The notes under the pieces are model-generated. The model worked only from the letters and a program-made list of their open reading frames with translations. It was not told where the DNA came from and did no database searches. Shown piece after piece: positions 32,388 to 39,744 of a DNA stretch of 39,744 nt; within the stretch, counting starts at the first letter, position 1; the number at the start of each line of letters is the position of its first letter. The DNA is taken from positions 1 through 39,744 of the forward strand of contig JBNLDE010000255.1 in the NCBI GenBank assembly GCA_050304175.1. Reading direction: 5' to 3'. Made by a program: the position numbers and the translations under genes. Origin of the DNA: JAIOIW01 sp050304175 (lineage in GTDB: Bacteria; Pseudomonadota; Alphaproteobacteria; Rhizobiales; Rhizobiaceae).

Positions 32388-33629
32388 ATGTCCACAACAG
32401 TTTCACCGCTCGCCCCTAAAACCGTTCCTGACATGCCAGTGGTTTCCGGCGTCTCCATCTCGACCGCCCAGGCAGGCATCAAATACACCGGACGCACCGA
32501 CGTGCTGGTGATGACATTTGACGAGGGTACGGAAGTTGCCGGTGTCTTCACCCGCTCGAAATGCGCGTCCGCTCCGGTCGACCTGTGCCGGCGGAACCTG
32601 CCGCATGGCCGGGCAAGGGTCCTGGTGGTGAATTCCGGAAACGCGAACGCCTTCACCGGCCGCAAGGGCAGCGCGGCGACGAGCATGACCGCGGAGGCAG
32701 CGGCGAAGGCGGCCGATTGCGCGCAAAGCGATGTCTTTCTCGCTTCGACCGGCGTGATCGGCGAGCCGCTTCCCGCCGAGAGATTCACCGGTCTGCTGGA
32801 GGGTATGGTCAAATCTGCGGCGCCGGACCGCTGGCATGAGGCCGGCAAGGCGATCACCACGACCGACACGTACCCCAAATACGCGACGCGCACCGTCAAG
32901 CTTGGCGGCACGGACGTCGTCATCAACGGCATCGCCAAGGGCGCGGGCATGATTCAGCCGGACATGGCGACCATGCTGTCCTTCATCGCAACCGACGCGC
33001 CGATCGGCGCGGCCGCGCTGCAATCGATGCTCTCCGGCGCCGTCGGCTCGACCTTCAACTCCGTGACCGTCGACAGCGACACCTCGACCAGTGACACCCT
33101 GTTGCTATTCGCCACCGGAACGGCCGCCGCCCGGGGGGCGCCGCGGATCACCGATCCCGCCGATGAACGGCTCCAGGACTTCCACGTCGCGCTCTACGAC
33201 CTGATGCGCGATCTGGCGCTCCAGGTGGTGCGCGATGGCGAAGGCGCACGCAAGTTGATCGAGGTCAGGATCACGGGCGCCGAAAGCGACGACAGCGCGC
33301 GGCGCATCGCGTTTTCGATCGCCAACTCGCCCCTCGTCAAGACGGCGGTTGCCGGCGAGGACGCGAACTGGGGCCGCGTCGTGATGGCCATCGGAAAAGC
33401 CGGCGAGCCCGCCGACCGCGATTCCGTCGCGATCTGGTTCGGCGACATACGGGTCGCCAGCGAAGGCGAGCGGGACCCGGATTATTCGGAAGAGCAGGCT
33501 TCTGCCTACATGAAGAACGACGAGATCGTGATTCGGGCCGATGTCGGCGCGGGCAGCGGGCGGGCAACCGTGTGGACCTGTGACCTGACAAAGGAATATG
33601 TGGCCATCAATGGCGATTACCGAAGCTGA
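32388..33629 (+). CDS. argJ: Bifunctional glutamate N-acetyltransferase / ornithine acetyltransferase
   Basis: ArgJ of arginine synthesis (413 aa), which recycles the acetyl group from N-acetylornithine to glutamate and may also use acetyl-CoA. The precursor cleaves itself between Ala194 and Thr195 in IQPDMATMLSF; Thr195 becomes the N-terminal nucleophile of the beta chain. Other family motifs are VNSGNANAFTG (81-91), KGAGMIQ and AGEDANWGRVVMAIGKAG. The ATG at 32388 is taken as start; upstream in-frame sequence overlaps the parvulin gene. It heads an operon with the GNAT gene that overlaps its end and mutT. Confidence 0.97.
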   Translation: MSTTVSPLAPKTVPDMPVVSGVSISTAQAGIKYTGRTDVLVMTFDEGTEVAGVFTRSKCASAPVDLCRRNLPHGRARVLVVNSGNANAFTGRKGSAATSMTAEAAAKAADCAQSDVFLASTGVIGEPLPAERFTGLLEGMVKSAAPDRWHEAGKAITTTDTYPKYATRTVKLGGTDVVINGIAKGAGMIQPDMATMLSFIATDAPIGAAALQSMLSGAVGSTFNSVTVDSDTSTSDTLLLFATGTAAARGAPRITDPADERLQDFHVALYDLMRDLALQVVRDGEGARKLIEVRITGAESDDSARRIAFSIANSPLVKTAVAGEDANWGRVVMAIGKAGEPADRDSVAIWFGDIRVASEGERDPDYSEEQASAYMKNDEIVIRADVGAGSGRATVWTCDLTKEYVAINGDYRS

Positions 33630-34404
33630 GGCCGGACCCGTCGTGCCGCTTGCAACCGTCCGGCGTTTCGAGGCAGCCGCGTTTCGCGCCTGGCCGGCCA
33701 CGTCGGTGCATTACGACGGAACCTGGGCGATCCGCCTTACCGCCAGCCATCCGGCCAAGCGGCTGAACTCGATCAACCCGCTCGATCCGGCCGACACCAG
33801 CAACATCGCCCAGCGCATCGCGCGCGGGGGCGCCCGGTTCGCCGCCTATGACCGGCCGGTCACCTTCCGCATTTCGCCGCTGGCCGGACAGCCGCTCCTG
33901 GACCACTTTGAAACCGAAGGATGGTCCAGTTTCGGAGAATCGCTGGTGATGGCCGTGCCACTGGACACGCTGCCGCTGGACGAAGTCATCGACCACATCC
34001 CGATCCGGGATATCGCGACTTTCTCTTCCGCCCTGATCGCCGTCCGGGATCTGGCGCCGACCATGCGGGCGGGCATTTCGGAAGTCATCGGCGCAATCGA
34101 ACCCGACTGCGGCATGTTCCTGCTCGACAGCGATGACCGACCGGCCGCGACCGCGATAACGGTTGTCGACGGCGACCTGGCCGGTCTCTTCGAAATCGCG
34201 ACTGTACCTCACCTGCAGCGCACCGGCCTGGCTCGGCGCGCCGTCCTGTCCGCCTTGAGATGGGCGCGCACGCGCGGCGCGACCACCGCCTGGTTGCAGG
34301 TGGAAGCCTGCAACAAAGCAGCGCTGGCCCTGTACCGGTCGCTCGGGTTTGCCGAAATCTACCAGTACCGCTACCGGCGCCCCGCGACCGGGCCGGCGCA
34401 ATGA
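33610..34404 (+). CDS. GNAT-family N-acetyltransferase
   Basis: A GNAT protein of about 264 residues. The N-terminal half (VRRFEAAAFRAWPA, then LTASHPAKRLNSINPLDP) is the extra domain seen in a common alphaproteobacterial group, and the C-terminal half has the acetyl-CoA-binding segment HLQRTGLARRAVLSALRWAR and the closing NKAALALYRSLGFAEIYQY. Target unknown. Its 5' end overlaps argJ: two in-frame ATGs occur, 33598 and 33610, and neither has a well-spaced ribosome binding site, so the start is uncertain by four codons. Its stop overlaps the mutT start (ATGA). Confidence 0.88.
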   Translation: MAITEAEAGPVVPLATVRRFEAAAFRAWPATSVHYDGTWAIRLTASHPAKRLNSINPLDPADTSNIAQRIARGGARFAAYDRPVTFRISPLAGQPLLDHFETEGWSSFGESLVMAVPLDTLPLDEVIDHIPIRDIATFSSALIAVRDLAPTMRAGISEVIGAIEPDCGMFLLDSDDRPAATAITVVDGDLAGLFEIATVPHLQRTGLARRAVLSALRWARTRGATTAWLQVEACNKAALALYRSLGFAEIYQYRYRRPATGPAQ

Positions 34405-34814
34405 GCGATGCCGGGCTCCCGTTGCTGCTGGTCGCCGCCTGTGCCCTGGTCGACAGCGACGGCCGCGTGCTGCTGTCGCAAAGGCCCGAAGGCAAGGCCC
34501 TGGCGGGATTATGGGAGTTTCCCGGCGGCAAGGTGGAACCTGGCGAAACGCTGGAGCAGGCGGTGATCCGCGAACTCGACGAAGAGCTCGGGATCGAAAC
34601 GAGGGTCGCATGCCTGGCGCCCCTGACATTCGCCAGCCACAGCTACGAGCAGTTCCACCTTTTTATGCCGCTGTTCGTGTGCCGCCGGTTCTGGGGCATT
34701 CCCCGGCCGCGCGAAGGCCAGAAGCTGAAATGGGTCCGGCCACGCGACATGCGCGACTATCCGATGCCCCCGGCCGACGAACCGTTGATCCCGTTCCTCG
34801 TCGACCTCCTTTAA
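34401..34814 (+). CDS. mutT: 8-oxo-dGTP diphosphatase, MutT-type Nudix hydrolase
   Basis: A 137-residue Nudix hydrolase that removes oxidised dGTP from the nucleotide pool. The Nudix box is intact at residues 42-64: GGKVEPGETLEQAV followed by RELDEELGI. The preceding segment, RPEGKALAGLWEFPGG, is typical of MutT proper. The ATG at 34401 overlaps the GNAT stop, so the two are coupled. In many alphaproteobacteria mutT follows argJ and a GNAT gene, as here. Confidence 0.93.
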   Translation: MSDAGLPLLLVAACALVDSDGRVLLSQRPEGKALAGLWEFPGGKVEPGETLEQAVIRELDEELGIETRVACLAPLTFASHSYEQFHLFMPLFVCRRFWGIPRPREGQKLKWVRPRDMRDYPMPPADEPLIPFLVDLL

Positions 34815-34898
34815 GATCTATGCGCGAGCGACGGACGCGGCGGCGCAAACAGCGTTAATCGATCCTTTATTCAAATCTGAAAAAGTGAACCATCAATC

Positions 34899-34928
34899 GT
34901 TTTCCGGCAGGCACAGGCACCGGAAAAC
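34899..34928 (+). promoter_or_regulatory. GTTTTCCGG stem-loop in 5' leader of the small anchored protein
   Basis: A perfect 9-base stem (GTTTTCCGG / CCGGAAAAC) with a 12-base loop lies 17 bases before the start codon at 34946. It may be a protein-binding site, an mRNA structure controlling translation, or a distant terminator for mutT, 85 bases upstream. No T-run follows it. Confidence 0.4.
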
Positions 34929-34945
34929 CGTTTCGGGGGTTTGCC

Positions 34946-35260
34946 ATGTTTCCTGAGTCGGACTGGGAAAATGTTCGCGGCGCGGCACGCGCCACAATCA
35001 ACCTCGCAAGCTCGAGCCTGTTGCGGGCGACCTTGCTCTTCGGCTTCGCCATGGTTGCGCTGACGCTTATTCTTGTCCCGGTGGCGGAAGATCAGGTCAG
35101 AACCATAACGGCCCAAACCGGCGATTTCGGAATCGACCGTACAACGACCGGATCGATCCGCGGCGGCCGGACATACACGATCCACCGCAGCATCCTCCAG
35201 GCGAACCCCGACGCCTTCTGCATCATCAACCAGAACGGCACGATCTCCGGCGATTGCTGA
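34946..35260 (+). CDS. Small membrane-anchored hypothetical protein, 104 aa
   Basis: A 104-residue protein with a single hydrophobic segment (about 26-47, LLRATLLFGFAMVALTLILV) after a charged N-terminus, and a 55-residue soluble part likely outside the membrane. The C-terminal portion, TGSIRGGRTYTIHRSILQ and FCIINQNGTISGDC, recalls uncharacterised rhizobial proteins and carries two cysteines (Cys92, Cys104) that could form a disulfide. Function unknown. GGGGG about seven bases before the ATG supports the start. It lies 142 bases before a Flp pilin gene on the same strand, so a role with the pilus is possible but not shown. Confidence 0.7.
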   Translation: MFPESDWENVRGAARATINLASSSLLRATLLFGFAMVALTLILVPVAEDQVRTITAQTGDFGIDRTTTGSIRGGRTYTIHRSILQANPDAFCIINQNGTISGDC

Positions 35261-35327
35261 GATGCCGTGATACCGAGCGGCAGCACCGGCCAATAGCTAA
35301 GACTTGAACCGATTTCTTTCCGCGGCC

Positions 35328-35357
35328 TTAACCAAGCATATTAACGATTTCTAATAC
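35328..35357 (+). promoter_or_regulatory. Candidate promoter of the Flp pilin gene
   Basis: TTAACC (35328-35333) and TAATAC (35352-35357), 18 bases apart, lie about 50 bases before the pilin start. A second TTAAC (35341) creates tandem half-sites that recall CtrA boxes, but the gap between the TTAA cores is nine bases rather than seven. Confidence 0.35.
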
Positions 35358-35402
35358 CGCCGTTCGTAAATTGCCCGTAGCAAAAACAGGGACCGCGCGC
35401 AG

Positions 35403-35570
35403 ATGCTGTTGAAATTCCTCAAAGACGAAACCGGGGCGACGGCGATCGAATACGGTCTGATCGTATCCGTGTTATCGCTGGCGGTAATTGGCGGCTTTGC
35501 TCTGTTTGCTGATTCTCTGGAATTCATGTTCTCCGACACCGACAGCAAGCTGGTCGGCGCATTCAACTAG
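35403..35570 (+). CDS. Flp/Fap-type pilin
   Basis: A 55-residue type IVb (Flp) prepilin. A short charged leader (MLLKFLKDETG) precedes ATAIEYGLIVSVLSLAVIGG, the hallmark of Flp pilins, where a TadV/CpaA prepilin peptidase cuts after Gly11. The conserved Glu and Tyr (IEYG) are present. The mature pilin is one hydrophobic helix with a short polar tail. AGGGA lies about ten bases before the ATG. No tad/cpa assembly genes are in the window, so this is an isolated pilin gene; the machinery must be elsewhere or absent. Its TAG overlaps the TAG of the convergent methyltransferase gene (CTAG). Confidence 0.9.
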   Translation: MLLKFLKDETGATAIEYGLIVSVLSLAVIGGFALFADSLEFMFSDTDSKLVGAFN

Positions 35571-36445
35571 GCGCCACCGCCTGGCTGATGCTTCTTCAGC
35601 GCGTCGGCGAGCGGTACGGCAGCTGTGCCCGGTCTCAACGGTTTCTGCTGGGATTCGTGCGGCACCCAGCCTGACATCCAGACAATCGAAAAGGTCGCCC
35701 GGATACGACCGTCGGGATCGCCGAACCGCTCGCCATACAGTTCAGCCGCGCGCAAGAACAGCGAGCGCGAAACCGGCTTGCGGCTGCGTTGCGCCAAAGC
35801 ATTGGTCGCGCCCATCGCCCGCAGATCACGCATCAGCGCGAACATGTCCGAATAGCGCGCCGTATAAGTCTCCATATCCGTTACCGGCAGGGCAAACCCA
35901 GCCCGCTGCAACAGCGATCCCGCCGTTCGCACGTCGGCGAAGGGGTGGACGCGCGGACTTGCTCCACCGGTGAGCTCGGTCTCCGCGACCAGTAGGCATT
36001 CGCGCAGTTCGCCCAGCGTACCGGCCCCGATCATCGCCCCGATGAACAGTCCGTCCGGCTTCAGGGACTTGCGGATCTGGATCAATTTTCCGGGTGCGTC
36101 GTTGGTGTCGTTGAGCGAGAGAAGCGATACGGCCATGTCGAAGCTTGCATCGGCCAGCGGCACGGTCTCGATATCGGCGACCAGCCCGTTTCCGCCCAGA
36201 AACGCGGCATCGCTTTCGATCCGCAACGTGTCGGCCGCCTTGCCGGAATCCCGCACCACGGTCTCGGCATCGCCAGTTATGCAGTGAACCAGCGCCGCGG
36301 CGCCGAAAACCCGCTCGACAACCGACAGGCGTGCCTCAAGATCCTCCGCGACCCGCCGCATCAGGAAATCCGCGCCGTCGGCGGCCCCCGCTAGCGCTCT
36401 CAGTCTGGTTCTCAGGAGTTGGGTGGCGTCGAAGGTAACGTCCAT
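35567..36445 (-). CDS. BioC/NDUFAF5-like SAM-dependent methyltransferase
   Basis: A 292-residue class I methyltransferase of the group that includes BioC and the mitochondrial complex I factor NDUFAF5. The N-terminus (LRALAGAADGADFLMRRVAE) is the family's pre-domain helix. Motif IV and following (PLADASFDMAVSLLSLNDTND, then IRKSLKPDGLFIGAMIG) are clear, while the glycine-rich SAM motif I is weak in this copy. Later segments (FADVRTAGSLLQRAGFALPV and YSDMFALMRDLRAMGATNA) match NDUFAF5-like proteins, which hydroxylate or methylate complex I subunits in eukaryotes. It is divergent from the ComF gene, an arrangement common in rhizobia. Its stop overlaps that of the Flp pilin gene. Confidence 0.88.
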   Translation of the reverse strand: MDVTFDATQLLRTRLRALAGAADGADFLMRRVAEDLEARLSVVERVFGAAALVHCITGDAETVVRDSGKAADTLRIESDAAFLGGNGLVADIETVPLADASFDMAVSLLSLNDTNDAPGKLIQIRKSLKPDGLFIGAMIGAGTLGELRECLLVAETELTGGASPRVHPFADVRTAGSLLQRAGFALPVTDMETYTARYSDMFALMRDLRAMGATNALAQRSRKPVSRSLFLRAAELYGERFGDPDGRIRATFSIVWMSGWVPHESQQKPLRPGTAAVPLADALKKHQPGGGA

Positions 36446-36500
36446 CGAAGGCTTTCTGCGGTCGCTGTCGAATGCGCTCGGTCCGCGCTATGATTGCGCG

Positions 36501-37301
36501 ATGAGCCGGTTTGAGATGGATGAAACCGTACACAATATCAAGGCAACCGTTTTTTCGGTGGCCGAAGCCGCGGGACGCGTCCTATTTCCGCCGGTTTGCG
36601 CGGGGTGCGGCCGACTTGTTGCCGCGCCCGGTACTTTGTGCGGGGCCTGCTGGCCTCAGCTGCGCCTGATCGGCGAACCGGTTTGCCCGGTCTACGGCAC
36701 GCCTTTCGGCTACGAGATGGGCGAAGGCATGCTCTCTGCGGCCGCGATCGCCGATCCCCCGCCGTTCGCGCGGGCGCGATCCGCCGTCGCCTATGACGGC
36801 GTCGCCCGCCAGATGGTGCAATCGCTGAAATATCGCGACCGGACCGATCTTGCTCCCTGGATGGCGCGCTGGATGATCCGCGCCGGGCATGAACTGGTGA
36901 GTTCGGCGGACGTTGTGATACCGGTCCCGTTGCATCGCGGCCGCTTTTTTCAACGGCGCTTCAATCAGTCCGCCGAACTGGCGCGCGCCATTTCTTCCGC
37001 TTGCAGCCTGGTATTCGAACCCGCAGCCATTCGCCGAACCAGGCGCACCGACCGACAGGTCGGATTGAGCCTGAACGAGCGGGAAGCCAATGTCCGCGGC
37101 GCCTTCCAGGTGCCCGAAGAGGCTGACATCCTTGTCCGCGGGCGCAACATCCTGGTCGTCGACGACGTCTACACCACAGGCGCGACCGTAAAGGCGGTTA
37201 CCCGCGCGCTGAAAAGGAACGGCGCCGCCGGGGTCGATGTCCTGACCTTCGCGCGTGTCCTTCCGGGGGACTTCCAGTCGCTGATGCGGGCAACTATATA
37301 G
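36501..37301 (+). CDS. ComF-family phosphoribosyltransferase-like protein
   Basis: A ComF/GntX-type protein (266 aa). The N-terminal double zinc knuckle is visible (PPVCAGCGRL and GTLCGACW, followed by VCPVYG), and the phosphoribosyltransferase domain covers about residues 120-260 with the PRPP loop ILVVDDVYTTGATVKAV. Homologues are needed for DNA uptake or for oxidised-DNA use; the biochemical role is not settled. The start is uncertain: the ATG at 36501 or at 36516; neither has a good ribosome binding site, and the open frame extends to 36423 over the divergent methyltransferase gene. It is followed closely by grxC, probably co-transcribed. Confidence 0.87.
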   Translation: MSRFEMDETVHNIKATVFSVAEAAGRVLFPPVCAGCGRLVAAPGTLCGACWPQLRLIGEPVCPVYGTPFGYEMGEGMLSAAAIADPPPFARARSAVAYDGVARQMVQSLKYRDRTDLAPWMARWMIRAGHELVSSADVVIPVPLHRGRFFQRRFNQSAELARAISSACSLVFEPAAIRRTRRTDRQVGLSLNEREANVRGAFQVPEEADILVRGRNILVVDDVYTTGATVKAVTRALKRNGAAGVDVLTFARVLPGDFQSLMRATI

Positions 37302-37326
37302 CGGCAAACCAACACGGAATTTGAAC

Positions 37327-37593
37327 ATGGCCGATGTAACGATCTACACGAGAATGTTTTGCGGCTTCTGCTCCGCCGCCAAGAACCTGCTGGACAGAAA
37401 GGGCGTTGCCTATACCGAGCACGACGCAACTTACGAACCGGAACTGCGCAGCGAAATGATCGCCCGCGCCAATGGCCGTTCGACCTTCCCGCAGATATTT
37501 GTCGGCAACGTCCATGTCGGCGGTTGCGACGATCTGATGGAGCTCGAGCAGGACGGCAAGCTTGACCGCCTTCTTCAGACGGGTGTGGTATAA
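37327..37593 (+). CDS. grxC: Glutaredoxin 3
   Basis: An 88-residue dithiol glutaredoxin that reduces disulfides with glutathione. The active site is Cys12-Gly-Phe-Cys15 instead of the usual CPYC; CGFC is a known variant in alphaproteobacteria. The cis-proline segment TFPQIFVG and the GGCDDL loop that bind glutathione are present. The ATG at 37327 is used rather than a TTG two codons upstream. It lies between the comF-like gene and a nitrilase-family gene in one rightward run. Confidence 0.95.
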   Translation: MADVTIYTRMFCGFCSAAKNLLDRKGVAYTEHDATYEPELRSEMIARANGRSTFPQIFVGNVHVGGCDDLMELEQDGKLDRLLQTGVV

Positions 37594-37625
37594 GGCTTCT
37601 GGACCCAAGACCGGGAAGATCAGCG

Positions 37626-38489
37626 ATGGCTCGTTTCAAGGTTGCCGCACTTCAAATGCGATCGGGTGTCGAACCTGAGCGCAACATCACAAATTTTGAA
37701 GTGCTCGTGCGCGAGGCCGCGGCCGAAGGCGCGGTTTATGTTCAGTCGCCGGAGATGACCGGTGCGGTGCAGCGTGACCGCAAGGCGCTGCATGCCGTGC
37801 TCCGGACTCAGGACGACGACGCGCTTGTGCGGACCGCCGCGCGGCTGGCGGCGGAACTCGGCATTCACGTCCATATCGGCTCGACCGCGATCGCGGTCGG
37901 CGATGGCAAGATTGCCAACCGCGCCTTCCTGTTTGATCCGTCCGGCCGTCTGCTAACTACCTATGACAAGATCCACATGTTCGATGTCGATCTCGACAAC
38001 GGTGAAAGTTGGCGCGAATCGGCGGCATACACCCCGGGAACCGAGACGGTGGTTGCCGATCTGGGGCAGGCCATGACCGGGCTGTCGGTCTGCTACGACC
38101 TGCGCTTTCCGCAACTGTTCCGGGCCCAGGCCATGGCCGGCGCGCAGATTCTGACCGTCCCGGCTGCCTTCACCCGCCAGACCGGCGAAGCCCACTGGCA
38201 CGTGCTGCTCAGGGCGCGGGCCATTGAGAATGGCGCCTGGGTGGTGGCGGCGGCCCAGGGCGGAACGCACGAGGATGGGCGCGAGACCTTCGGTCATTCG
38301 CTCGTGGTCGATCCCTGGGGCCGGGTGGTGGCCGACAAGGGCGACGCAGAACCCGGCGTCGTGATCGCCGAAATCGATACCGACGCGGTCGGCGCGGCGC
38401 GCGCCAAGATCCCGAACCTGAAAAACGCGCGGCAGTTTTCCGTCCGGATTGCCGGCGCGCCGGAACGCAACGAAAGGGCGGCATCTTGA
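37626..38489 (+). CDS. Carbon-nitrogen hydrolase, Nit1/deaminated glutathione amidase type
   Basis: A nitrilase-superfamily amidase of 287 residues. The catalytic triad is Glu43 (QSPEMTG), Lys115 (YDKIHMFD) and Cys156 (LSVCYDLRFP). The long IHMFDVDLDNG stretch is typical of the NIT1/NIT2-like branch whose members hydrolyse deaminated glutathione, a metabolite repair role that fits the adjacent glutaredoxin. The ATG at 37626 starts the conserved N-terminus (FKVAALQMRSG). Its stop overlaps the TTG start of the DUF1178 gene. Confidence 0.92.
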   Translation: MARFKVAALQMRSGVEPERNITNFEVLVREAAAEGAVYVQSPEMTGAVQRDRKALHAVLRTQDDDALVRTAARLAAELGIHVHIGSTAIAVGDGKIANRAFLFDPSGRLLTTYDKIHMFDVDLDNGESWRESAAYTPGTETVVADLGQAMTGLSVCYDLRFPQLFRAQAMAGAQILTVPAAFTRQTGEAHWHVLLRARAIENGAWVVAAAQGGTHEDGRETFGHSLVVDPWGRVVADKGDAEPGVVIAEIDTDAVGAARAKIPNLKNARQFSVRIAGAPERNERAAS

Positions 38490-38917
38490 TCAGCTTCAAC
38501 CTGATCTGCGATGAGGCTCACGAGTTCGAGGGTTGGTTCCGCGACAATGCCGACTTCGAAGCCCAGCAGGCCCGCGGCCTGTTGCAATGCCCGGTCTGTG
38601 GCGGCACCGCGATATCCAAGGCGCTGATGGCGCCCGCGGTCTCGACGGCGCGCAAGAAGGAAGCGCGCACCGTGGCGCTCGGCGTGCCGCCGGAACATCA
38701 GGCGGTGTTGGAAAAAGCCCGCGCGATCGCGCGCGAAATGATCAGCAATTCCGAGAATGTCGGCGACAAGTTTGCCGAGGAAGCGCGCAAGATCCACTAC
38801 GGCGAAGCCGAGGCACGCGCGATCTACGGCGCGGCGACCCCGGACGAGGCGAAATCGTTGATCGAGGAAGAAATCCCCGTCGTGCCCCTTCCGGTCCTGC
38901 CCGAAGACCGCAACTAG
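38486..38917 (+). CDS. DUF1178-family protein
   Basis: A 143-residue protein of the DUF1178 family. The N-terminus ISFNLICDEAHEFEGWF (Cys8, His12) and CPVCGG (Cys35, Cys38) form a likely zinc ribbon; the rest is helical (EHQAVLEKARAIAREM and FAEEARKIHYGEAEARAIYG). Function unknown. The start is TTG at 38486, which overlaps the preceding TGA; the family N-terminus begins exactly there, and AAAGGG lies about ten bases upstream. It is the last gene of the comF-grxC-nitrilase run and convergent with the monooxygenase gene. Confidence 0.88.
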   Translation: MISFNLICDEAHEFEGWFRDNADFEAQQARGLLQCPVCGGTAISKALMAPAVSTARKKEARTVALGVPPEHQAVLEKARAIAREMISNSENVGDKFAEEARKIHYGEAEARAIYGAATPDEAKSLIEEEIPVVPLPVLPEDRN

Positions 38918-38923
38918 AGCCGT

Positions 38924-39744
38924 CTACGACCCATCGACGATTTCTCCCAGCACTTCGGCCGCAATTGCGATCGAGCGCCGGCGGGCTCCGTGATCGTGAA
39001 CCATGCCGGTAATCATCAACTCGTCGGGCCGGTGGCGCGTCAGGATATCGGACAGTTCCACCCGGACGGTCTCCTTGCTGCCGGTCGCCGAACAGGAGAG
39101 CGCCTGTTCGACCTGCGCCAGCACGGGCGCGGGGATTTCCGCAGCCACGTCCTCGACGGGCCGTGGCAATTTGCCCGGACGGCCGGTGCGCAGCCGCGCA
39201 AACGACATGAGCTGCGAACTGCGCAAAAACAACGCTTCTTCGTCGGTTTCGGCGGCGCACACGCCGGCCGCGATCATCGCATAGGGTTCATCCAGGTATT
39301 TGGACGGACGGAAAGTGGCGCGATATGTTGCCAGCGCGTCGTCCAACATCGCGGGCGCAAAGTGCGAAGCAAACGCATAGGGAAGGCCCATATGGGCGGC
39401 GAACTGGGCGCCGAACAGGCTCGACCCCAGGATCCAGACGGGGACATGGGTCCCCTCGCCCGGAACGGCGCGGATCTTCGCCCCTTCCGGCGCATCGTCG
39501 AGATAGGCGAGCAATTCGGCTACGTCCTGAGGAAATTGGTCAGTGCTTTCCATGTGCCGGCGTAGCGCCCGCGCCGTCGCCATATCGGTTCCCGGCGCGC
39601 GCCCGAGACCCAGATCGATCCGGTCCGGGAACAGCGAGGCAAGCGTGCCGAACTGTTCCGCCACGATCAGCGGCGCGTGGTTGGGCAACATGATGCCACC
39701 GGCTCCAATTCGCATCGTTGTGGTGGCGGCCGCCACCTGGCCGA
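38924..39744 (-). CDS. LLM-class flavin-dependent monooxygenase, 5' end beyond window
   Basis: The C-terminal about 270 residues of a luciferase-like monooxygenase, which uses reduced flavin and oxygen on an unknown organic substrate. The open frame continues past the right edge (GQVAAATTTMRIGAGG), so roughly the first 75 residues, including the EHH motif of the family, are missing. Clear motifs are GGIMLPNHAPLIVAEQFGTL and DRIDLGLGRAPGTD, and VWILGSSLFGAQFAAHMGLP binds FMN in relatives. The GTG at 39736 is an internal codon rather than a start. It ends six bases after the DUF1178 stop, convergent. Confidence 0.9.
   Translation of the reverse strand, partial: GQVAAATTTMRIGAGGIMLPNHAPLIVAEQFGTLASLFPDRIDLGLGRAPGTDMATARALRRHMESTDQFPQDVAELLAYLDDAPEGAKIRAVPGEGTHVPVWILGSSLFGAQFAAHMGLPYAFASHFAPAMLDDALATYRATFRPSKYLDEPYAMIAAGVCAAETDEEALFLRSSQLMSFARLRTGRPGKLPRPVEDVAAEIPAPVLAQVEQALSCSATGSKETVRVELSDILTRHRPDELMITGMVHDHGARRRSIAIAAEVLGEIVDGS

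Noticed and set aside
35328..35344. CtrA box before the Flp pilin gene
   Set aside because: The two TTAA cores are nine bases apart instead of seven, so it does not meet the consensus; kept only as part of a possible promoter.

Overview
The window is GC-rich (roughly two-thirds G+C by eye), densely coded DNA. It reads like the chromosome of an alphaproteobacterium, most likely of the Hyphomicrobiales. The grounds are overall protein resemblance, the argJ-GNAT-mutT and comF-grxC-nitrilase-DUF1178 housekeeping runs, the secA/parvulin divergon and a lone Flp pilin. This placement is inference from gene content; there is no rRNA here to confirm it. No gap between genes exceeds 300 bases.

Left part (1-3400): the 3' end of a zinc nucleoside deaminase, a small unrecognised protein, an arylamine N-acetyltransferase divergent from a LysR regulator with a clear inverted repeat between them, and a DUF442 phosphatase/sulfurtransferase-like protein behind an unusually AT-rich leader.

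Region 3413-11374 is one leftward operon. In order of transcription it encodes a TAXI solute-binding protein, a fused TRAP permease, a universal stress protein, a class III aminotransferase, a short atypical BKACE (beta-keto acid cleavage enzyme), an AruH-like aminotransferase and a cupin. A divergent LysR protein of the HypT/YjiE type probably controls it from a 240-bp intergenic region that holds two inverted repeats. It looks like a complete uptake-plus-catabolism unit for an amino compound of unknown identity.

Region 12527-20930 is a carnitine and gamma-butyrobetaine type catabolic cluster. A CdhR/GbdR-like AraC regulator is divergent from a rightward run: canonical BKACE (dehydrocarnitine cleavage), an HD-domain protein carrying the full ligand set of PhnZ/TmpB mixed-valent diiron oxygenases, L-carnitine dehydrogenase, acyl-CoA dehydrogenase, a DUF2161 PD-(D/E)XK protein, an ADP-forming acyl-CoA ligase and a CaiD-type carnitinyl-CoA dehydratase. 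The last genes overlap by a few bases. The expected betainyl-CoA thioesterase is absent, and the HD-domain oxygenase candidate and DUF2161 protein are unexpected members. This is the most interesting part of the window.

Region 21075-27063: a CDF cation transporter, type II dehydroquinase, a short-chain dehydrogenase, a small membrane protein, tRNA-Leu(CAA) with a good promoter, and a leftward pair of a Wzx-like flippase and a FemAB-like acyltransferase.

Region 27149-39744: an MFS transporter preceded by a tiny helix-hairpin-helix-like ORF, then secA and a divergent parvulin PPIase, argJ-GNAT-mutT, a small anchored protein and a Flp pilin, a BioC/NDUFAF5-like methyltransferase divergent from a ComF-grxC-nitrilase-DUF1178 run, and the 3' part of a luciferase-like monooxygenase cut by the window edge.
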